Shown one piece after another: positions 37,164-47,424 of a DNA stretch of 64,000 nt. Under the pieces are notes generated by a model. The model was given only the letters and a program-made list of their open reading frames with translations, did no database searches and was not told the DNA's origin. Source of the stretch: PALSA-660 sp963726435. GTDB lineage: Bacteria; Actinomycetota; Coriobacteriia; Anaerosomatales; PALSA-660. A program made the position numbers and the translations under genes. The stretch lies in contig CAVSCJ010000004.1 of NCBI GenBank assembly GCA_963726435.1, positions 387,505 through 451,504 of the forward strand. Reading direction: 5' to 3'. How positions within the stretch are numbered: position 1 is the first letter of the stretch; the number at the start of each line of letters is the position of its first letter.

Positions 37164-38588
37164 CCCGCGAGTACACCTCCACCCGCGACATCATCGGCCC
37201 GCTGCTGCTGGTCGAGAAGGTCATCGACGTCAAGTACAACGAGCTCGTCGAGCTCGAGTTCCCGGACGGCACGCGGTCGCTCGGCAACGTGCTCGAGATC
37301 TCGGGTGACGTCGCGCTCGTGCAGGCGTTCGGCGGCACGCGCGGCAGCAACCCCTCAGAGACGAAGGTCCGCTTCCTCGGGCACTCGCTCGAGTTGGGAG
37401 TCAGCCGCGACATGCTCGGCCGCGTCTTCGACGGCCTCGGGCGCCCGGCCGACGGCGGCCCGGAGATCGTTCCGGAGCGCCGCGCGTCGATCTACGGCGA
37501 CCCGATCAACCCGACGGCGCGCGACTTCCCCGACGACTTCATCCAGACCGGCGTGTCGGCTATCGACGGTCTCAACCCGCTCGTGCGCGGCCAGAAGCTG
37601 CCGATCTTCTCCGGCTCCGGTCTGCCGCACAACGAGCTGGCGGCGCAGATCGCTCGCCAGGCGACGGTGCTGAAGCGCAGCGACGACCCCACCAGGGTGG
37701 GCGAGAAGCTCGAAGGCGAGTTCGCGGTGGTCTTCGCGGCGATGGGCATCACATTCGAGGACGCCGACTTCTTCCAGCGCGAGTTCCGCTCCACGGCCGC
37801 CATCGAGCGCGCCGTGCTCTTCCTCAACCTCGCCGACGACCCGGCGGTGGAGCGCATCGCCACCCCCCGAATGGCGCTGACGGCCGCCGAGTACCTCGCC
37901 TACGAGTGCGACATGCACGTGCTCGTGATCCTCACCGACATGACCTACTACTGCGAGGCCCTGCGCGAAGTGTCCGCGGCCCGCAAGGAGGTCCCCGGGC
38001 GCCGCGGCTACCCCGGCTACCTCTACACCGACCTCGCGACGCTCTACGAGCGCGCCGGGCGCATCAAGGGCAAGAAGGGCTCGATCACGCAGGTGCCGAT
38101 CCTGTCGATGCCCGACGACGACAAGACCCACCCGATCCCCGACCTCACCGGCTACATCACTGAAGGTCAGATCATCCTCGACCGCGCGCTGCACCGCCGC
38201 GGCATCTACCCGCCGGTCGCCGTGCTGCCCAGCTTGTCGCGCCTCAAGCAGAAGGGCATCGGTGCGGGCAAGACGCGCGAGGACCACGCCGACCTCTCGA
38301 ACCAGCTCTTCGGCGCCTACGCGCGCGGCATCCAGGCCAAGGAGCTCGCCGTCATCCTCGGCGAGGCGGCGCTCTCCGACTCCGACAAGGCGTTCGTCGC
38401 CTTCGCCGACGCGTTCGAGGAGCGCTTCATCGCGCAGGGTCAGCACGAGGAGCGCAGCGTTGACGGACACGCTGGCCATAGGCTGGGAGCTCATGGCGAT
38501 GCTGCCGCGCGCGGAGCTGAAGCGGATCAAGGACGAGTACGTCGAGCGGTACCTCGGCAACCCGGTGGAGGCGGAACTCGAGTCGTGA
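37160..38588 (+). CDS. atpB: V/A-type ATP synthase subunit B, one frame break near 38460
   Basis: The non-catalytic nucleotide-binding subunit. TGVSAIDGLNPLVRGQKLPIFSGSGLPHNELAAQIA marks the degenerate P-loop region, and the PGRRGYPGYLYTDLATLYERAG and ILPSLSRL-type blocks follow. At about 38460 one extra T in GTTGAC changes the frame. Removing it joins HEERSV to TDTLAIGWELM, the family sequence. The true stop at 38586-38588 overlaps the next start. Confidence 0.92.
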
Positions 38589-38779
38589 CCGCCGCGCTCT
38601 ACATAGCCCTGGGCATCCTCGTCGTCGGGCTCGTCGCGATGCAGGTCTGGCTCGCGCGCTCGCAGGCGCACCTCGCCGGCGAGCGCTCACGGATCGTCCT
38701 GTCGATCCGGGTCCTGAACATCGTGCTGCTTCTTGTCGCACTCGGGCTCGTCGTCTACGCGCTGGCAAGCGGGCGGTGA
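38585..38779 (+). CDS. Small two-helix membrane protein inside the ATPase operon
   Basis: A 64-residue protein: helix 1 LYIALGILVVGLVAMQVWL, a basic/polar loop (ARSQAHLAGERSR), then helix 2 VLNIVLLLVALGLVVYAL. GTG 38585 overlaps the subunit B stop, and its own stop overlaps the subunit D start (GTGA), so translation is tightly coupled on both sides. No such gene belongs to the standard V/A-ATPase set. It may help assembly or membrane anchoring; this is inference from position. Confidence 0.7.
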   Translation: MTAALYIALGILVVGLVAMQVWLARSQAHLAGERSRIVLSIRVLNIVLLLVALGLVVYALASGR

Positions 38780-39426
38780 CCGACGTGCCCGCCTTGCGCG
38801 TGAACCCGAACAGGATGGAGCTGCTGAGGCTCCGGCAGCGCGGCGTGACCGCCCGTCGCGGTCACAAGCTGCTCAAGGACAAGCTCGACGAGCTCATGAA
38901 GGAGTTCCTCGCCCGCATCGCCGAGGTCAGGCGCTCTCGGGTCGAGGTCGAGCGCGAGTTGAGTGTGGCGTGGGGACTGCTGGCGATGGCGCGCGCGGAA
39001 GCGGGCAGCAGCGCGCTCTCAGCGGCGCTGGCCGCCGGGACGCCCGCCCCGCTCACCGAGCTCACCGAGCGCAACGTGATGAGCGTCCGAGTGCCCGAAC
39101 TGACGATGCGGGAGTTGCCGCCACGCCAGGGCTACTCGTTCGCCACGACGCCCGCCGTGCTCGACGGAGGGCTGACGCGCTTGGCCGCGGTTCTGCCGCG
39201 AATGCTCGAGCTTGCGGCCCGCGAGAAGGCCATCGAGCTGCTCGCGGCCGAGATCGAGAGCACTCGCAGGCGCGTCAACGCGCTCGAGTACGTGCTCATC
39301 CCGCAGATCGACGAGACCGTTCGCGACATCCGGATGAAGCTGGACGAGGTGGAGCGCGGCAACCTCACGCGGCTCATGAAGGTCAAGGAGATGGTCGAGC
39401 GCGCACAGGGTCTGGAAGGATCGTGA
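38776..39426 (+). CDS. atpD: V/A-type ATP synthase subunit D (central rotor)
   Basis: A 216-residue antiparallel coiled-coil rotor shaft: RVNPNRMELLRLRQRGVTARRGHKLLKDK at the start and RRRVNALEYVLIPQIDETVRDI near the end are diagnostic. It is the last ATPase gene and converges on tldE 46 bp later. The GTG start overlaps the small membrane gene. Confidence 0.92.
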   Translation: MTDVPALRVNPNRMELLRLRQRGVTARRGHKLLKDKLDELMKEFLARIAEVRRSRVEVERELSVAWGLLAMARAEAGSSALSAALAAGTPAPLTELTERNVMSVRVPELTMRELPPRQGYSFATTPAVLDGGLTRLAAVLPRMLELAAREKAIELLAAEIESTRRRVNALEYVLIPQIDETVRDIRMKLDEVERGNLTRLMKVKEMVERAQGLEGS

Positions 39427-39472
39427 TCGGGCGCCAAGGTCGTGGCTGCAGTGGTCCGATGCCTTGCGGCGC

Positions 39473-40822
39473 CTACGAGGTGCGCCCCGTGAAGGTGAAG
39501 CGCTCGAGCAGGAGGTAGGGAACGAGCACTCCGCCGCCCTCTTCGCCGGCCAGGCGCTGACGGACCGCTGATACCCCGAGGGTGGTGTCGAGGGCCTCGA
39601 GCGCGGGCTGAGTGAAGCGCAGATCCTTCACCGGGGTCGTGACCTGCCCGTCCTCGATCAGGAAGGTCCCGTCGCGCGTCATGCCGGTGAGAGTGACGCG
39701 CGTCGGGTCCTCGATGTTGACGTAGTGGAAGCGCGTGACGTATATGCCGCGCTTCACCGCCCCGATCAGCTCGGCCACGTCCGCGCTGCCCGCCTCGATG
39801 GTCACGTCGATGGGCAGCGGGCCGTGCGAGTTCGGCGCCGGGAGCGCGTGACCGGTGTTCGGCCGCCCGGTCTTGGCCGCCCAGTAGGAGTCCGTCACGG
39901 GCGTTGAAGCTACACCGGCGTCGATCATCGCCACCCGCGTCTTCGGCTGGCCTTCGTAGTCGAATGTGAGCCCGGTCGCGTCCTCGCGCAGAGCGTCGTC
40001 CACGAGCGTTATCGCCTCCGACGTCACCCGCTGGCCGAGCTTCCCGCTCATGAAGGAGCGGCCTTCCTCCACGGACTTCATCGAGCAGCCCGACCACGCG
40101 ATGAACTGCGCGATGTCGGCCACTGCCTCGGGAGCGAGAACGACGGTGTAGACCCCGGCTTCCAGCTCGATCGCCCCGGCGCCGCGTCGAGCGGTGTCGG
40201 CAGCGCCCGCGCCCAGCGTGGCAGCGTCGAACGAAGCAGCATCGCGCCCGGAGAAGGAGGCCCAGCCGGTCCCGCCGGAGCGGCCTGCGGACAGCACCGT
40301 GGCGCGCATGAAGGTGTTCGCCATCCCGACGTTGGTGCCGACGGAGTTCGCCACCGCGGTCACGCTGTGATCGCAAGAGACGCTCCCCGCGGCGGCTCCG
40401 CCAGTCTCCGCCGTGGCCGCGATCAGAGCGCCCGCGGCGGCGGCGCGCAGCTCCGCGTCGAATGCCAGCGTCGAGGCAGATACGCGGTCCGCGTGCTCGA
40501 CCGGACGGGGCGAGGGCAGCCCGGGGAACCCCGGGTCCTCGGGGGCGAGACGCGCGGCCTGGGCGGCGGCATCGCAGCACGCCTCCAGGCCCTGCGGGTC
40601 GATCCGGTTCGTCGAAGCGACACCGATCCTGGTGCCGACGACGGCCCGGACAGAGACCTCCGCGTTCTCGCTGGACATGTTCTGGTGGATGCGATTGCCC
40701 GCAAAGCGGGTGAGGGAGTGGTCGGAGGAGTACACGATCGCCTCGGCCTGTTCGGCGCCGCCGTCCTGGGCGAAGGCGACGGCCTCGGCGGCGAGAGCGC
40801 GGGCCCGTGTGGTGTCGATCAT
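39473..40822 (-). CDS. tldE: TldE/PmbA-type metalloprotease partner
   Basis: A 449-residue TldE/PmbA subunit: FAGNRIHQNMSSENAEVSVRAV, the DDGLR-like LVDDAL segment, and TGMTRDGTFLIEDGQVTTPVKDLRFTQ. TldE lacks the zinc motif and assists TldD in peptide degradation (microcin B17, CcdA) or RiPP maturation. ATG is the complement of 40820-40822 and overlaps the tldD stop by 4 bp. Confidence 0.9.
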   Translation of the reverse strand: MIDTTRARALAAEAVAFAQDGGAEQAEAIVYSSDHSLTRFAGNRIHQNMSSENAEVSVRAVVGTRIGVASTNRIDPQGLEACCDAAAQAARLAPEDPGFPGLPSPRPVEHADRVSASTLAFDAELRAAAAGALIAATAETGGAAAGSVSCDHSVTAVANSVGTNVGMANTFMRATVLSAGRSGGTGWASFSGRDAASFDAATLGAGAADTARRGAGAIELEAGVYTVVLAPEAVADIAQFIAWSGCSMKSVEEGRSFMSGKLGQRVTSEAITLVDDALREDATGLTFDYEGQPKTRVAMIDAGVASTPVTDSYWAAKTGRPNTGHALPAPNSHGPLPIDVTIEAGSADVAELIGAVKRGIYVTRFHYVNIEDPTRVTLTGMTRDGTFLIEDGQVTTPVKDLRFTQPALEALDTTLGVSAVRQRLAGEEGGGVLVPYLLLERFTFTGRTS

Positions 40823-42264
40823 CTTCCCACCCCGATCCGGACGCCTCTGAATCGCGCGGGCGCGGTCCCGTGCCCCACGTGCGCCACCTGCATCGGCTCG
40901 CCCTTGCCGCAGTTGTCGACGCCCCACACCTTCCACTCGCTCTCCGAGCAGACGGCGTCGCAGCTGCCCCAGAACTCCGGGGTGATCCCGGTGTAGTCCG
41001 GTTTCCGGAGCATCCGGCCGATCTTGCCGCCTTTGATCTCCCAACCGATCTCGCAACCGAATTGGAAGTTGAGGCGCTTGTCGTCTATCGACCAGGAGTC
41101 GTTGACCTCCATGTAGACGCCCTCGTCCGTGTCTGCGATGAGGTCGTCGAGCGTGCCCGCCACGCCGGGTTCGAGCGAGACGGTCGTCATGCGCACCAGC
41201 GGCGATCGGGCCCATCCGTCGGCGCGCATCGCACCGCTGCTCCGGCGGCCGATCGCGGCAGCCGACTCGCGGCTCGAAAGGAATCCGGTGAGGATCCCCT
41301 CGCGCACCAGGTACTCGCGGCTGGCAGGCACGCCCTCGTCGTCGTAGCCGAACGATCCGATCGACCCGGGCTGCGTCGCGTCGGCGGTGATGGTGACCTC
41401 GGGAGAGCCGTAGCGCAGCGTGTCGAGGTCGCTGGCGCCCACCCACGAGGTCCCCGCGAATGCGGCCTCATCGCCCAGCACCCGGTCGAGCTCGGTCGGA
41501 TGGCCGACCGACTCGTGCACCTGCAGCGCCAGCTGGCTGCCGTCCAGGACCAGAGTGGTCGTGGCAGCCGGACACCGCGGCGCCGTCAGAAGCTCCGCGG
41601 CCTGCTCGGCGATACGCGGAGCGTTGCCGGCCAGGTCGAGGGCCGCGATCGTCTCCCAGCCTCCTTGGAAGCAGCCGCCGCCGTGAGAGTTCGGATACGA
41701 GCGCGTGACGACCTCACCGTCGCCTATGGCGAAGCAGGTGATCCCCGCGGCGCTCTCCACCCATTGCTGTTCGATGAACGCGCCCTCACTCGAGGCGAAC
41801 GTCTTGCGACCGCGGAGGAATGACATCTGTCCGGTTGCGAGGGAGATCCCCTTCTGAGCGCGCAACGCGGCGTCGGCGGCGAAGAGGACCGCGAGCTTGT
41901 CCTCGGTGCTCACGGAGAACGGGTCGATCTCGCAGGGTCCGCTCCAGGTGTCCGTGTGGGGCTCGAGAGGGGAGAGCACGATCGGCCTCGCACCTACCGT
42001 GGCCGACGCCCGCGCGATCGCGACCGCGTGCTTCGCTACACGCGCCGCAGACCCGTCCCCCATCTCCGAGGATGCCGCGAATCCCCACGCGCCGTCTGCG
42101 ACGACGCGGACCCCGAAGCCAAGGGAGGAGGAACTCGAGATGCCCTCGACCACTCCGTTACGCACGGACAGTGACTGCGTCAGCGTGTCGGTGACGCGAA
42201 CGTCGGCATACGATGCTCCGGCAGCGGTCGCCGCGTCGAGACACTCCCCGCAGAACTGTTTCAC
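40819..42264 (-). CDS. tldD: TldD zinc metalloprotease
   Basis: A 481-residue TldD with the HExxxH zinc motif in LQVHESVGHPTELDR and the downstream Cys ligand region (FWGSCDAVCSE). It should form a heterodimer with TldE encoded just downstream. GTG (complement of 42262-42264) follows GGAGAGG. It is divergent from the histidine kinase. Confidence 0.92.
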   Translation of the reverse strand: MKQFCGECLDAATAAGASYADVRVTDTLTQSLSVRNGVVEGISSSSSLGFGVRVVADGAWGFAASSEMGDGSAARVAKHAVAIARASATVGARPIVLSPLEPHTDTWSGPCEIDPFSVSTEDKLAVLFAADAALRAQKGISLATGQMSFLRGRKTFASSEGAFIEQQWVESAAGITCFAIGDGEVVTRSYPNSHGGGCFQGGWETIAALDLAGNAPRIAEQAAELLTAPRCPAATTTLVLDGSQLALQVHESVGHPTELDRVLGDEAAFAGTSWVGASDLDTLRYGSPEVTITADATQPGSIGSFGYDDEGVPASREYLVREGILTGFLSSRESAAAIGRRSSGAMRADGWARSPLVRMTTVSLEPGVAGTLDDLIADTDEGVYMEVNDSWSIDDKRLNFQFGCEIGWEIKGGKIGRMLRKPDYTGITPEFWGSCDAVCSESEWKVWGVDNCGKGEPMQVAHVGHGTAPARFRGVRIGVGR

Positions 42265-42384
42265 TTCTTGCCTCTCCAGTGGTCGTGCCGAAAGCGCCGT
42301 CGGCTTCGCGCCGCCGACCGGTGGCCATCGGTCATGATATCCCGTCGGTGCCGACGGCGGCACGCACTCGCGTGCATACTCTCG

Positions 42385-42409
42385 CGGGCGTACGCGGGCC
42401 GTACGCCCG
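42385..42409. promoter_or_regulatory. Perfect hairpin/dyad between tldD and the histidine kinase
   Basis: CGGGCGTACG and CGTACGCCCG are separated by 5 nt, a 10-bp perfect inverted repeat. No T run follows. It lies 43 bp before the kinase start and may be an operator for either divergent gene or a leader hairpin. Confidence 0.45.
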
Positions 42410-42452
42410 GCGCTCGATGCGCCTCGAGGGAAGCAAGGGCTACCATCGGCGC

Positions 42453-43694
42453 ATGGAAGCTTCGTACCCCACCGCCGACAGAGTGCCGACGCGCGTCCGA
42501 GACCGATCTTGGACGCAGTCTTTGCCGTCCTGCTCCTGGGCGTCGTCTGGTTCCAGATGTGGATCCCGCGCGTGCTGATCCGCGGAGGGCGCGGCATCCC
42601 TCGCGAGATGCTGCCCTTCGGACGCCCGGAGAGCACGCCGATCGCGGCCTTCCTGTTGGTGACGGTCTGCATCCTTCCGCTGGCCTTCAGACGCCGATAC
42701 CCGCTCGCGGTGCTCGTGACGGTCGCGGGCGCCACCGCCCTGTACCAGTTGCTCGGGTACCCGCCCTCCCTGGTGCTGCGTCGGCATGCTGGTCGCGCTG
42801 TACACGGTCGGCACGCTGGTGGACAGGCGTCGGCTGATGGCGTGGGCAGCGGTCTGCGGAGGCCTGGTGGTGGTCACCGCCGTGCCGCCGTGGGGATCGC
42901 CCGTGTTCTGGGCCGATCTCGCCCGCAACTTCTCGATGCTCGCCGTCGCGGCGGCGATCGGCGACGCGACCCGCAACCGCCGCGCGTACGTGGCCGAGGT
43001 GGAGCAGCGCGCGATCGAGGCGGAGCGCACCCGCGAGGAAGAGGCTCGCCGCCGCGTCGACGAGGAGAGGCTGCGCATAGCCCGCGAGCTGCACGACATC
43101 ACCGCGCACTCGCTGTCGATCGTCGCGGTCCAGTCGGGCGCGGCGCTGCACGTGCTCGACAGCGACCCTGCGGCCGCGCGCGGAGCGCTCGTCGCGATCC
43201 GCGACACGTCGCGGGAGGCGCTCAACGAGCTGCGGGCCATCCTCGGTGTCCTGCGCGGCGCCGGCGAAGCGGTGGAGGGCGCGCCGCTGACCCCGACGCC
43301 CGGGCTCGCGCGCGTAACCGACCTGGTCGCTCCGCTCCGCGACGCCGGACTCTCGGTCGACCTGAACGGGCCTGAAGCCGGCGAGGTTCTGCCGGCTTTC
43401 GTCGACGCCTCGGCGTACCGGATAGTGCAGGAAGCGCTAACCAACGTCCTGCGACACGGCGGCCGCGCTTCCGTTCGCGTGGATCTGCGCCGCCGCGGCG
43501 ACACTCTTCTCGTCGAAGTGGTCGACGATGGGGGTGGGGCTCCCGCTCCCGAGCCAGCGGCCCAGGGCCACGGGATCGCGGGCATGCGCGAGCGCGCGCT
43601 CGCACTCGGGGGCACTTTCGAGGCCGGCCCGGTGGAAGGCGGGGGCTGGCGAGTGGCAGCGACGCTTCCGCTCCAGGGGGGGTGGCAGTCGTGA
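42453..43694 (+). CDS. NarL-system sensor histidine kinase (HisKA_3), two frame breaks
   Basis: A membrane sensor of the DesK/LiaS-like group. The ATG at 42453 opens MEASYPTADRVPTRVRDR. A break near 42503 joins to LDAVFAVLLLGVVWFQMW, and a second near 42778 joins to VGMLVALYTVGTLVDRRRL. About four membrane helices come first. The HisKA_3 phosphoacceptor is in RIARELHDITAHSLSIVA, then the HATPase block EALTNVLRHG and GHGIAGMRERA. The stop overlaps the response regulator start. The cognate regulator and the export genes downstream suggest it senses envelope stress or a drug. Confidence 0.85.
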
Positions 43695-44350
43695 TCCGGG
43701 TGCTCATCGCCGACGACCAGGCCTTGGTGCGTGCCGGTTTCCGCGTGCTGATCGACTCCGCTGACGACCTGGAGGTCGTCGGCGAAGCGTCGGACGGCCG
43801 CGAGGCGGTCACGCTGGCGCGTTCGAAGAAGGCCGACATCGTGCTGATGGACGTGCGGATGCCCGTGCTCGACGGCCTCGCGGCCACCCGCGAGCTCAAA
43901 GGAGAGCACGACGGGCCGCGCATCATCATCCTCACCACCTTCGATATCGACGAGTACGTCTTCGAGGCCCTGCGCGCCGGCGCGAGCGGCTTCCTGCTCA
44001 AGGACACCGAGCCGGACGACCTGCTGCAGGCCGTGCGGATCGTGGCGGCTGGCGACGCGCTGCTGGCACCGAGCGTCACCAGGCGCCTGATCGAGGAGTT
44101 CGCCACCCGTCCGGACCCTCACCGCACGCCGCCGGAGGCGCTCGAGGCGCTCACCGAGCGCGAACGCGAGGTGCTGGCGCTCGTGGCGCGCGGGCTGTCC
44201 AACGCCGAGATCGCCACGGAGCTGTTCATCTCGCCCGCCACGGCGAAGACCCACGTCAGCCGAGCGATGATGAAGCTCGGCGCCCGCGACCGGGCGCAGC
44301 TCGTCGTCACGGCGTACGAGACCGGACTGGTGAGCCCGCGGTCGAAGTAG
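43691..44350 (+). CDS. NarL/LuxR-family response regulator
   Basis: A ~219-residue regulator. The receiver has its Asp in IVLMDVRMPVLDG and Lys in GFLLKD. The C-terminal LuxR HTH is LTEREREVLALVARGLSNAEIA with ISPATAKTHVSRAMMKLG. GTG 43691 overlaps the kinase stop (GTGA); GTG 43682 is also in frame. It probably controls the export cluster that begins at 44544. Confidence 0.92.
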   Translation: MIRVLIADDQALVRAGFRVLIDSADDLEVVGEASDGREAVTLARSKKADIVLMDVRMPVLDGLAATRELKGEHDGPRIIILTTFDIDEYVFEALRAGASGFLLKDTEPDDLLQAVRIVAAGDALLAPSVTRRLIEEFATRPDPHRTPPEALEALTEREREVLALVARGLSNAEIATELFISPATAKTHVSRAMMKLGARDRAQLVVTAYETGLVSPRSK

Positions 44351-44452
44351 CAGCTGCGCGCTCAGCGTGGCGCCGTACTCCCCAGGTGGTACGTGACAGT
44401 GACGACCCGGGGCTGACGCTGCGAGACGCTGCTCGAAGTAGGGTGATGCGTG

Positions 44453-44486
44453 GCGGGCCCGGGCGCTTCCGGGTACCCGGGCCCGC
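44453..44486. promoter_or_regulatory. Long GC hairpin in the leader of the export cluster
   Basis: GCGGGCCCGGG and CCCGGGCCCGC (11-bp perfect arms) around a 12-nt loop, 103 bp after the response regulator and 57 bp before the next start. No T tract follows. It may be an inefficient terminator/attenuator separating the two-component genes from the export genes. Confidence 0.45.
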
Positions 44487-44543
44487 GCCAAAGGAACGGG
44501 CCGCCCCAAGGGCGCGCCCATGACACACAAGAGGTGACCGAAG

Positions 44544-44993
44544 ATGAGTGACGCAACGAGCGCGGAGACGGATGCCAACGGCACCACGGTGCCTGAGGCG
44601 CCGGTCGAGAGCGCGCCGGTCGAGAGCGCGCCGGCTGCACAGCCGCCGGTCGCCGTCCAATACGCACCGGCTCCGGTCGCGGCCGTCGCCACCAGGCGCC
44701 ATCCCCGCACGTGGGTCGTGGTCGTGGCCGCTGTGGCCGCGGCGCTGCTGTTCATGGCGATAGGTGCGGGCATTGCGCTCGGCGTCGCGCGTCGTGCCGC
44801 GGTCGCGGGACTGAGGCGCGGAGTCATGATGAGCGCCCCCGGCCGCATGGGCGGGGGCTACGGCCGCGGCGGGATGGGCGGCTACGGCCGAGGCGGGAAC
44901 CGAGGCACCGGCCGCCGCAACGGCGCGGGTCCGGGGGACAAGTCCAATGAAGGCAGTTCCAGCATCGAGACGACACCAGGCCTCAACTACTAG
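44544..44993 (+). CDS. Single-helix membrane protein with Pro/Ala N-terminus and Gly/Arg-rich tail
   Basis: A 149-residue protein: an acidic/Pro-Ala N-terminal part with two EAPVESAP-like repeats, one membrane helix (VVVVAAVAAALLFMAIGAGIAL), then a Gly-rich tail (GRMGGGYGRGGMGGYGRGG). I know no family for it. It is the first of five genes leading to an ABC exporter and is probably controlled by the upstream two-component system. Confidence 0.6.
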   Translation: MSDATSAETDANGTTVPEAPVESAPVESAPAAQPPVAVQYAPAPVAAVATRRHPRTWVVVVAAVAAALLFMAIGAGIALGVARRAAVAGLRRGVMMSAPGRMGGGYGRGGMGGYGRGGNRGTGRRNGAGPGDKSNEGSSSIETTPGLNY

Positions 44994-45062
44994 CCCCGTG
45001 ACGACTGCTCCGTTGTCGGGGCGGTCCGCAGGTTCCGGCGATGAGACAAGAGGTGAACGCAA

Positions 45063-45422
45063 GTGAGCGACCAAGAGACGGCCGAGGGGCGGTCCGCTGC
45101 TGTAGCGAACGCGACGCAGGCAGTCGCGATCAAGCAGGTGAACGACGAGATAGGCGGGATCCGCAAGCAGCTGAAGGCGCTGTGGATCGTCGTCGGCGTG
45201 ATCGGGACGATCACGCTGATCGTGGCGGTCCTGACGCTGCTCCCGCGCTTCGGCGTGCGGATCGGAGGTGGCGCCTTCCCGGGCCGCGGCGGACTCACGA
45301 ACGGCCAGCAGTTCAACGGCCCGGGCGGCACTGGAGCCCGGGCGGGACCGGCACCCAGCAGCCGACCGCGCCGTAGACGCAGCCTGGCCCACGGCGCAGT
45401 CAGGGACGAACCGACGAGCTGA
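45063..45422 (+). CDS. Small membrane protein with Gly-rich extracellular tail, probable late frame break
   Basis: A short cytoplasmic coiled part (AVAIKQVNDEIGGIRKQLKAL) precedes one membrane helix (WIVVGVIGTITLIVAVLTLL) and a Gly-rich tail. In the drawn frame the tail becomes Arg-rich after NGPGGTGA. In the next frame it reads PGGTGTQQPTAP and stops at 45376, which fits the tail better, so a single-base break near 45345 is likely. No family is recognised. It lies between the Gly-rich protein and the export adaptor. Confidence 0.55.
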   Translation: MSDQETAEGRSAAVANATQAVAIKQVNDEIGGIRKQLKALWIVVGVIGTITLIVAVLTLLPRFGVRIGGGAFPGRGGLTNGQQFNGPGGTGARAGPAPSSRPRRRRSLAHGAVRDEPTS

Positions 45423-45438
45423 CGGAGTGGTGACCTAG

Positions 45439-46695
45439 ATGAGCGCGCAGGGAGTGCCCAGGAAGCGCCGGCGTTGGATCTGGTGGGTCGCATTGGCCGT
45501 CGTCGTGGTGGTCGTCGCCGTCATCGCGATCTCGATGCTGGGGACTTCGACAACCACCGGTACCATCACGACCGCCAAGGTTCAGAGGCAGACGATACAG
45601 GCCGTCGTCAGCGGCAGCGGCAACGCCGTCGTCTCCGACGTCACCGAAGTGCAGCCGGGTATCACGGGTACCGTCACCGACCTGTCGGTGAAGCTGGGCC
45701 AGACGGTCAAGGCCGGCCAGCTGCTCTTCAAGATCACAAACCCGAGCCTGGACGCGCAGGTCGAGCAGGCCGAAGGTCAGTACCGTCAGGCGAAGCAGAG
45801 CCTCTCGCAGGCCAAGGCGAGCGTCATCCAGGCGCAGAACGCGCTGCACAACGCCGAGCACCCGGCCAAGGTCGGCACCACCACGCCCTCTCCCGATCCG
45901 CGGGCCGTCAGGCTCGCCAGGCAGCAGCTCACCACGGCCAAGCTCGGCCTCACGTCGGCGAACGAGAACCTGGACAGTGCATCGACCTCGCTCAGCCAAG
46001 CGAAGGACACGGCGGACAAGCGGACCGTGACCGCGCCGGTCGGCGGAGTGATCACGGTCCTCAACGCCCAGAACGGCCAGTCACTCAGCGGGAGCGGGTC
46101 ATCCAGTTCCGGTTCGTCCGCGGCCTCCGCAAGTGGATCGACCAACAGCGCCGTCGAGATCTCCGACCTCTCAACGCTCCGCGCGCAGGTGCAGATCAAC
46201 GAGGTCGACCTCGTCAACGTGAAGGTCGGCCAGAGCGCGTCGGTGACGTTCGACGCGCTGCCGTCCGCGGCCGTGTCGGGTACGGTCAGCGACATCGCTC
46301 CGACCGGCACCAACTCATCGGGCGTCGTGACCTACAACGTCAACATCGCGCTGAAGTCGGTCGATCCGCGCTTGCGGCCCACGATGAGCTGCACGGCCGA
46401 CATCGTCAGCGAGACACACCCGGACGCGCTCGTCGTGCCGAGTTCCGCCGTGCACACGGACGCCACGACCCAGAAGCATTACGTCGAGACGGTGGACGCC
46501 TCGGGCAGCATCCGTCAGGTTGTCGTCACCACCGGTCTCGTCGTCGGGGTTCAGACCGAGATCCTGAGCGGCGTCACCGAAGGCACCGTCGTCGTGACGA
46601 GCGGATCCACGTCCTCCTCCGGCTCGACCACGACGTCGGGCACGGGCGGCGCCGGCCGAGGCGGCGGCGGGGTCTTCAGGATATTCGGGGGCTAG
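45439..46695 (+). CDS. MacA/HlyD-type periplasmic-adaptor-like protein
   Basis: A 418-residue export adaptor. One membrane helix (residues ~14-34) precedes a biotinyl-lipoyl half-motif (VQPGITGTVTDLSVKLGQTVKAGQLLFKI), a Gln/Ala coiled-coil hairpin, a second lipoyl half and beta-barrel (VTAPVGGVITVLNAQNGQSL; QINEVDLVNVKVGQSASVTF), and a Ser/Gly-rich end. In Gram-positives such adaptors pair with MacB/YknYZ ABC transporters, which follow here. Confidence 0.88.
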   Translation: MSAQGVPRKRRRWIWWVALAVVVVVVAVIAISMLGTSTTTGTITTAKVQRQTIQAVVSGSGNAVVSDVTEVQPGITGTVTDLSVKLGQTVKAGQLLFKITNPSLDAQVEQAEGQYRQAKQSLSQAKASVIQAQNALHNAEHPAKVGTTTPSPDPRAVRLARQQLTTAKLGLTSANENLDSASTSLSQAKDTADKRTVTAPVGGVITVLNAQNGQSLSGSGSSSSGSSAASASGSTNSAVEISDLSTLRAQVQINEVDLVNVKVGQSASVTFDALPSAAVSGTVSDIAPTGTNSSGVVTYNVNIALKSVDPRLRPTMSCTADIVSETHPDALVVPSSAVHTDATTQKHYVETVDASGSIRQVVVTTGLVVGVQTEILSGVTEGTVVVTSGSTSSSGSTTTSGTGGAGRGGGGVFRIFGG

Positions 46696-46698
46696 GGC

Positions 46699-47420
<722 letters not shown>

Positions 47421-47424
<4 letters not shown>

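Noticed and set aside
36385..38470. Programmed frameshifting in atpA and atpB
   Set aside because: No slippery heptamer with a following structure is evident, and the same kind of break recurs in many unrelated genes, so indel errors explain it better.
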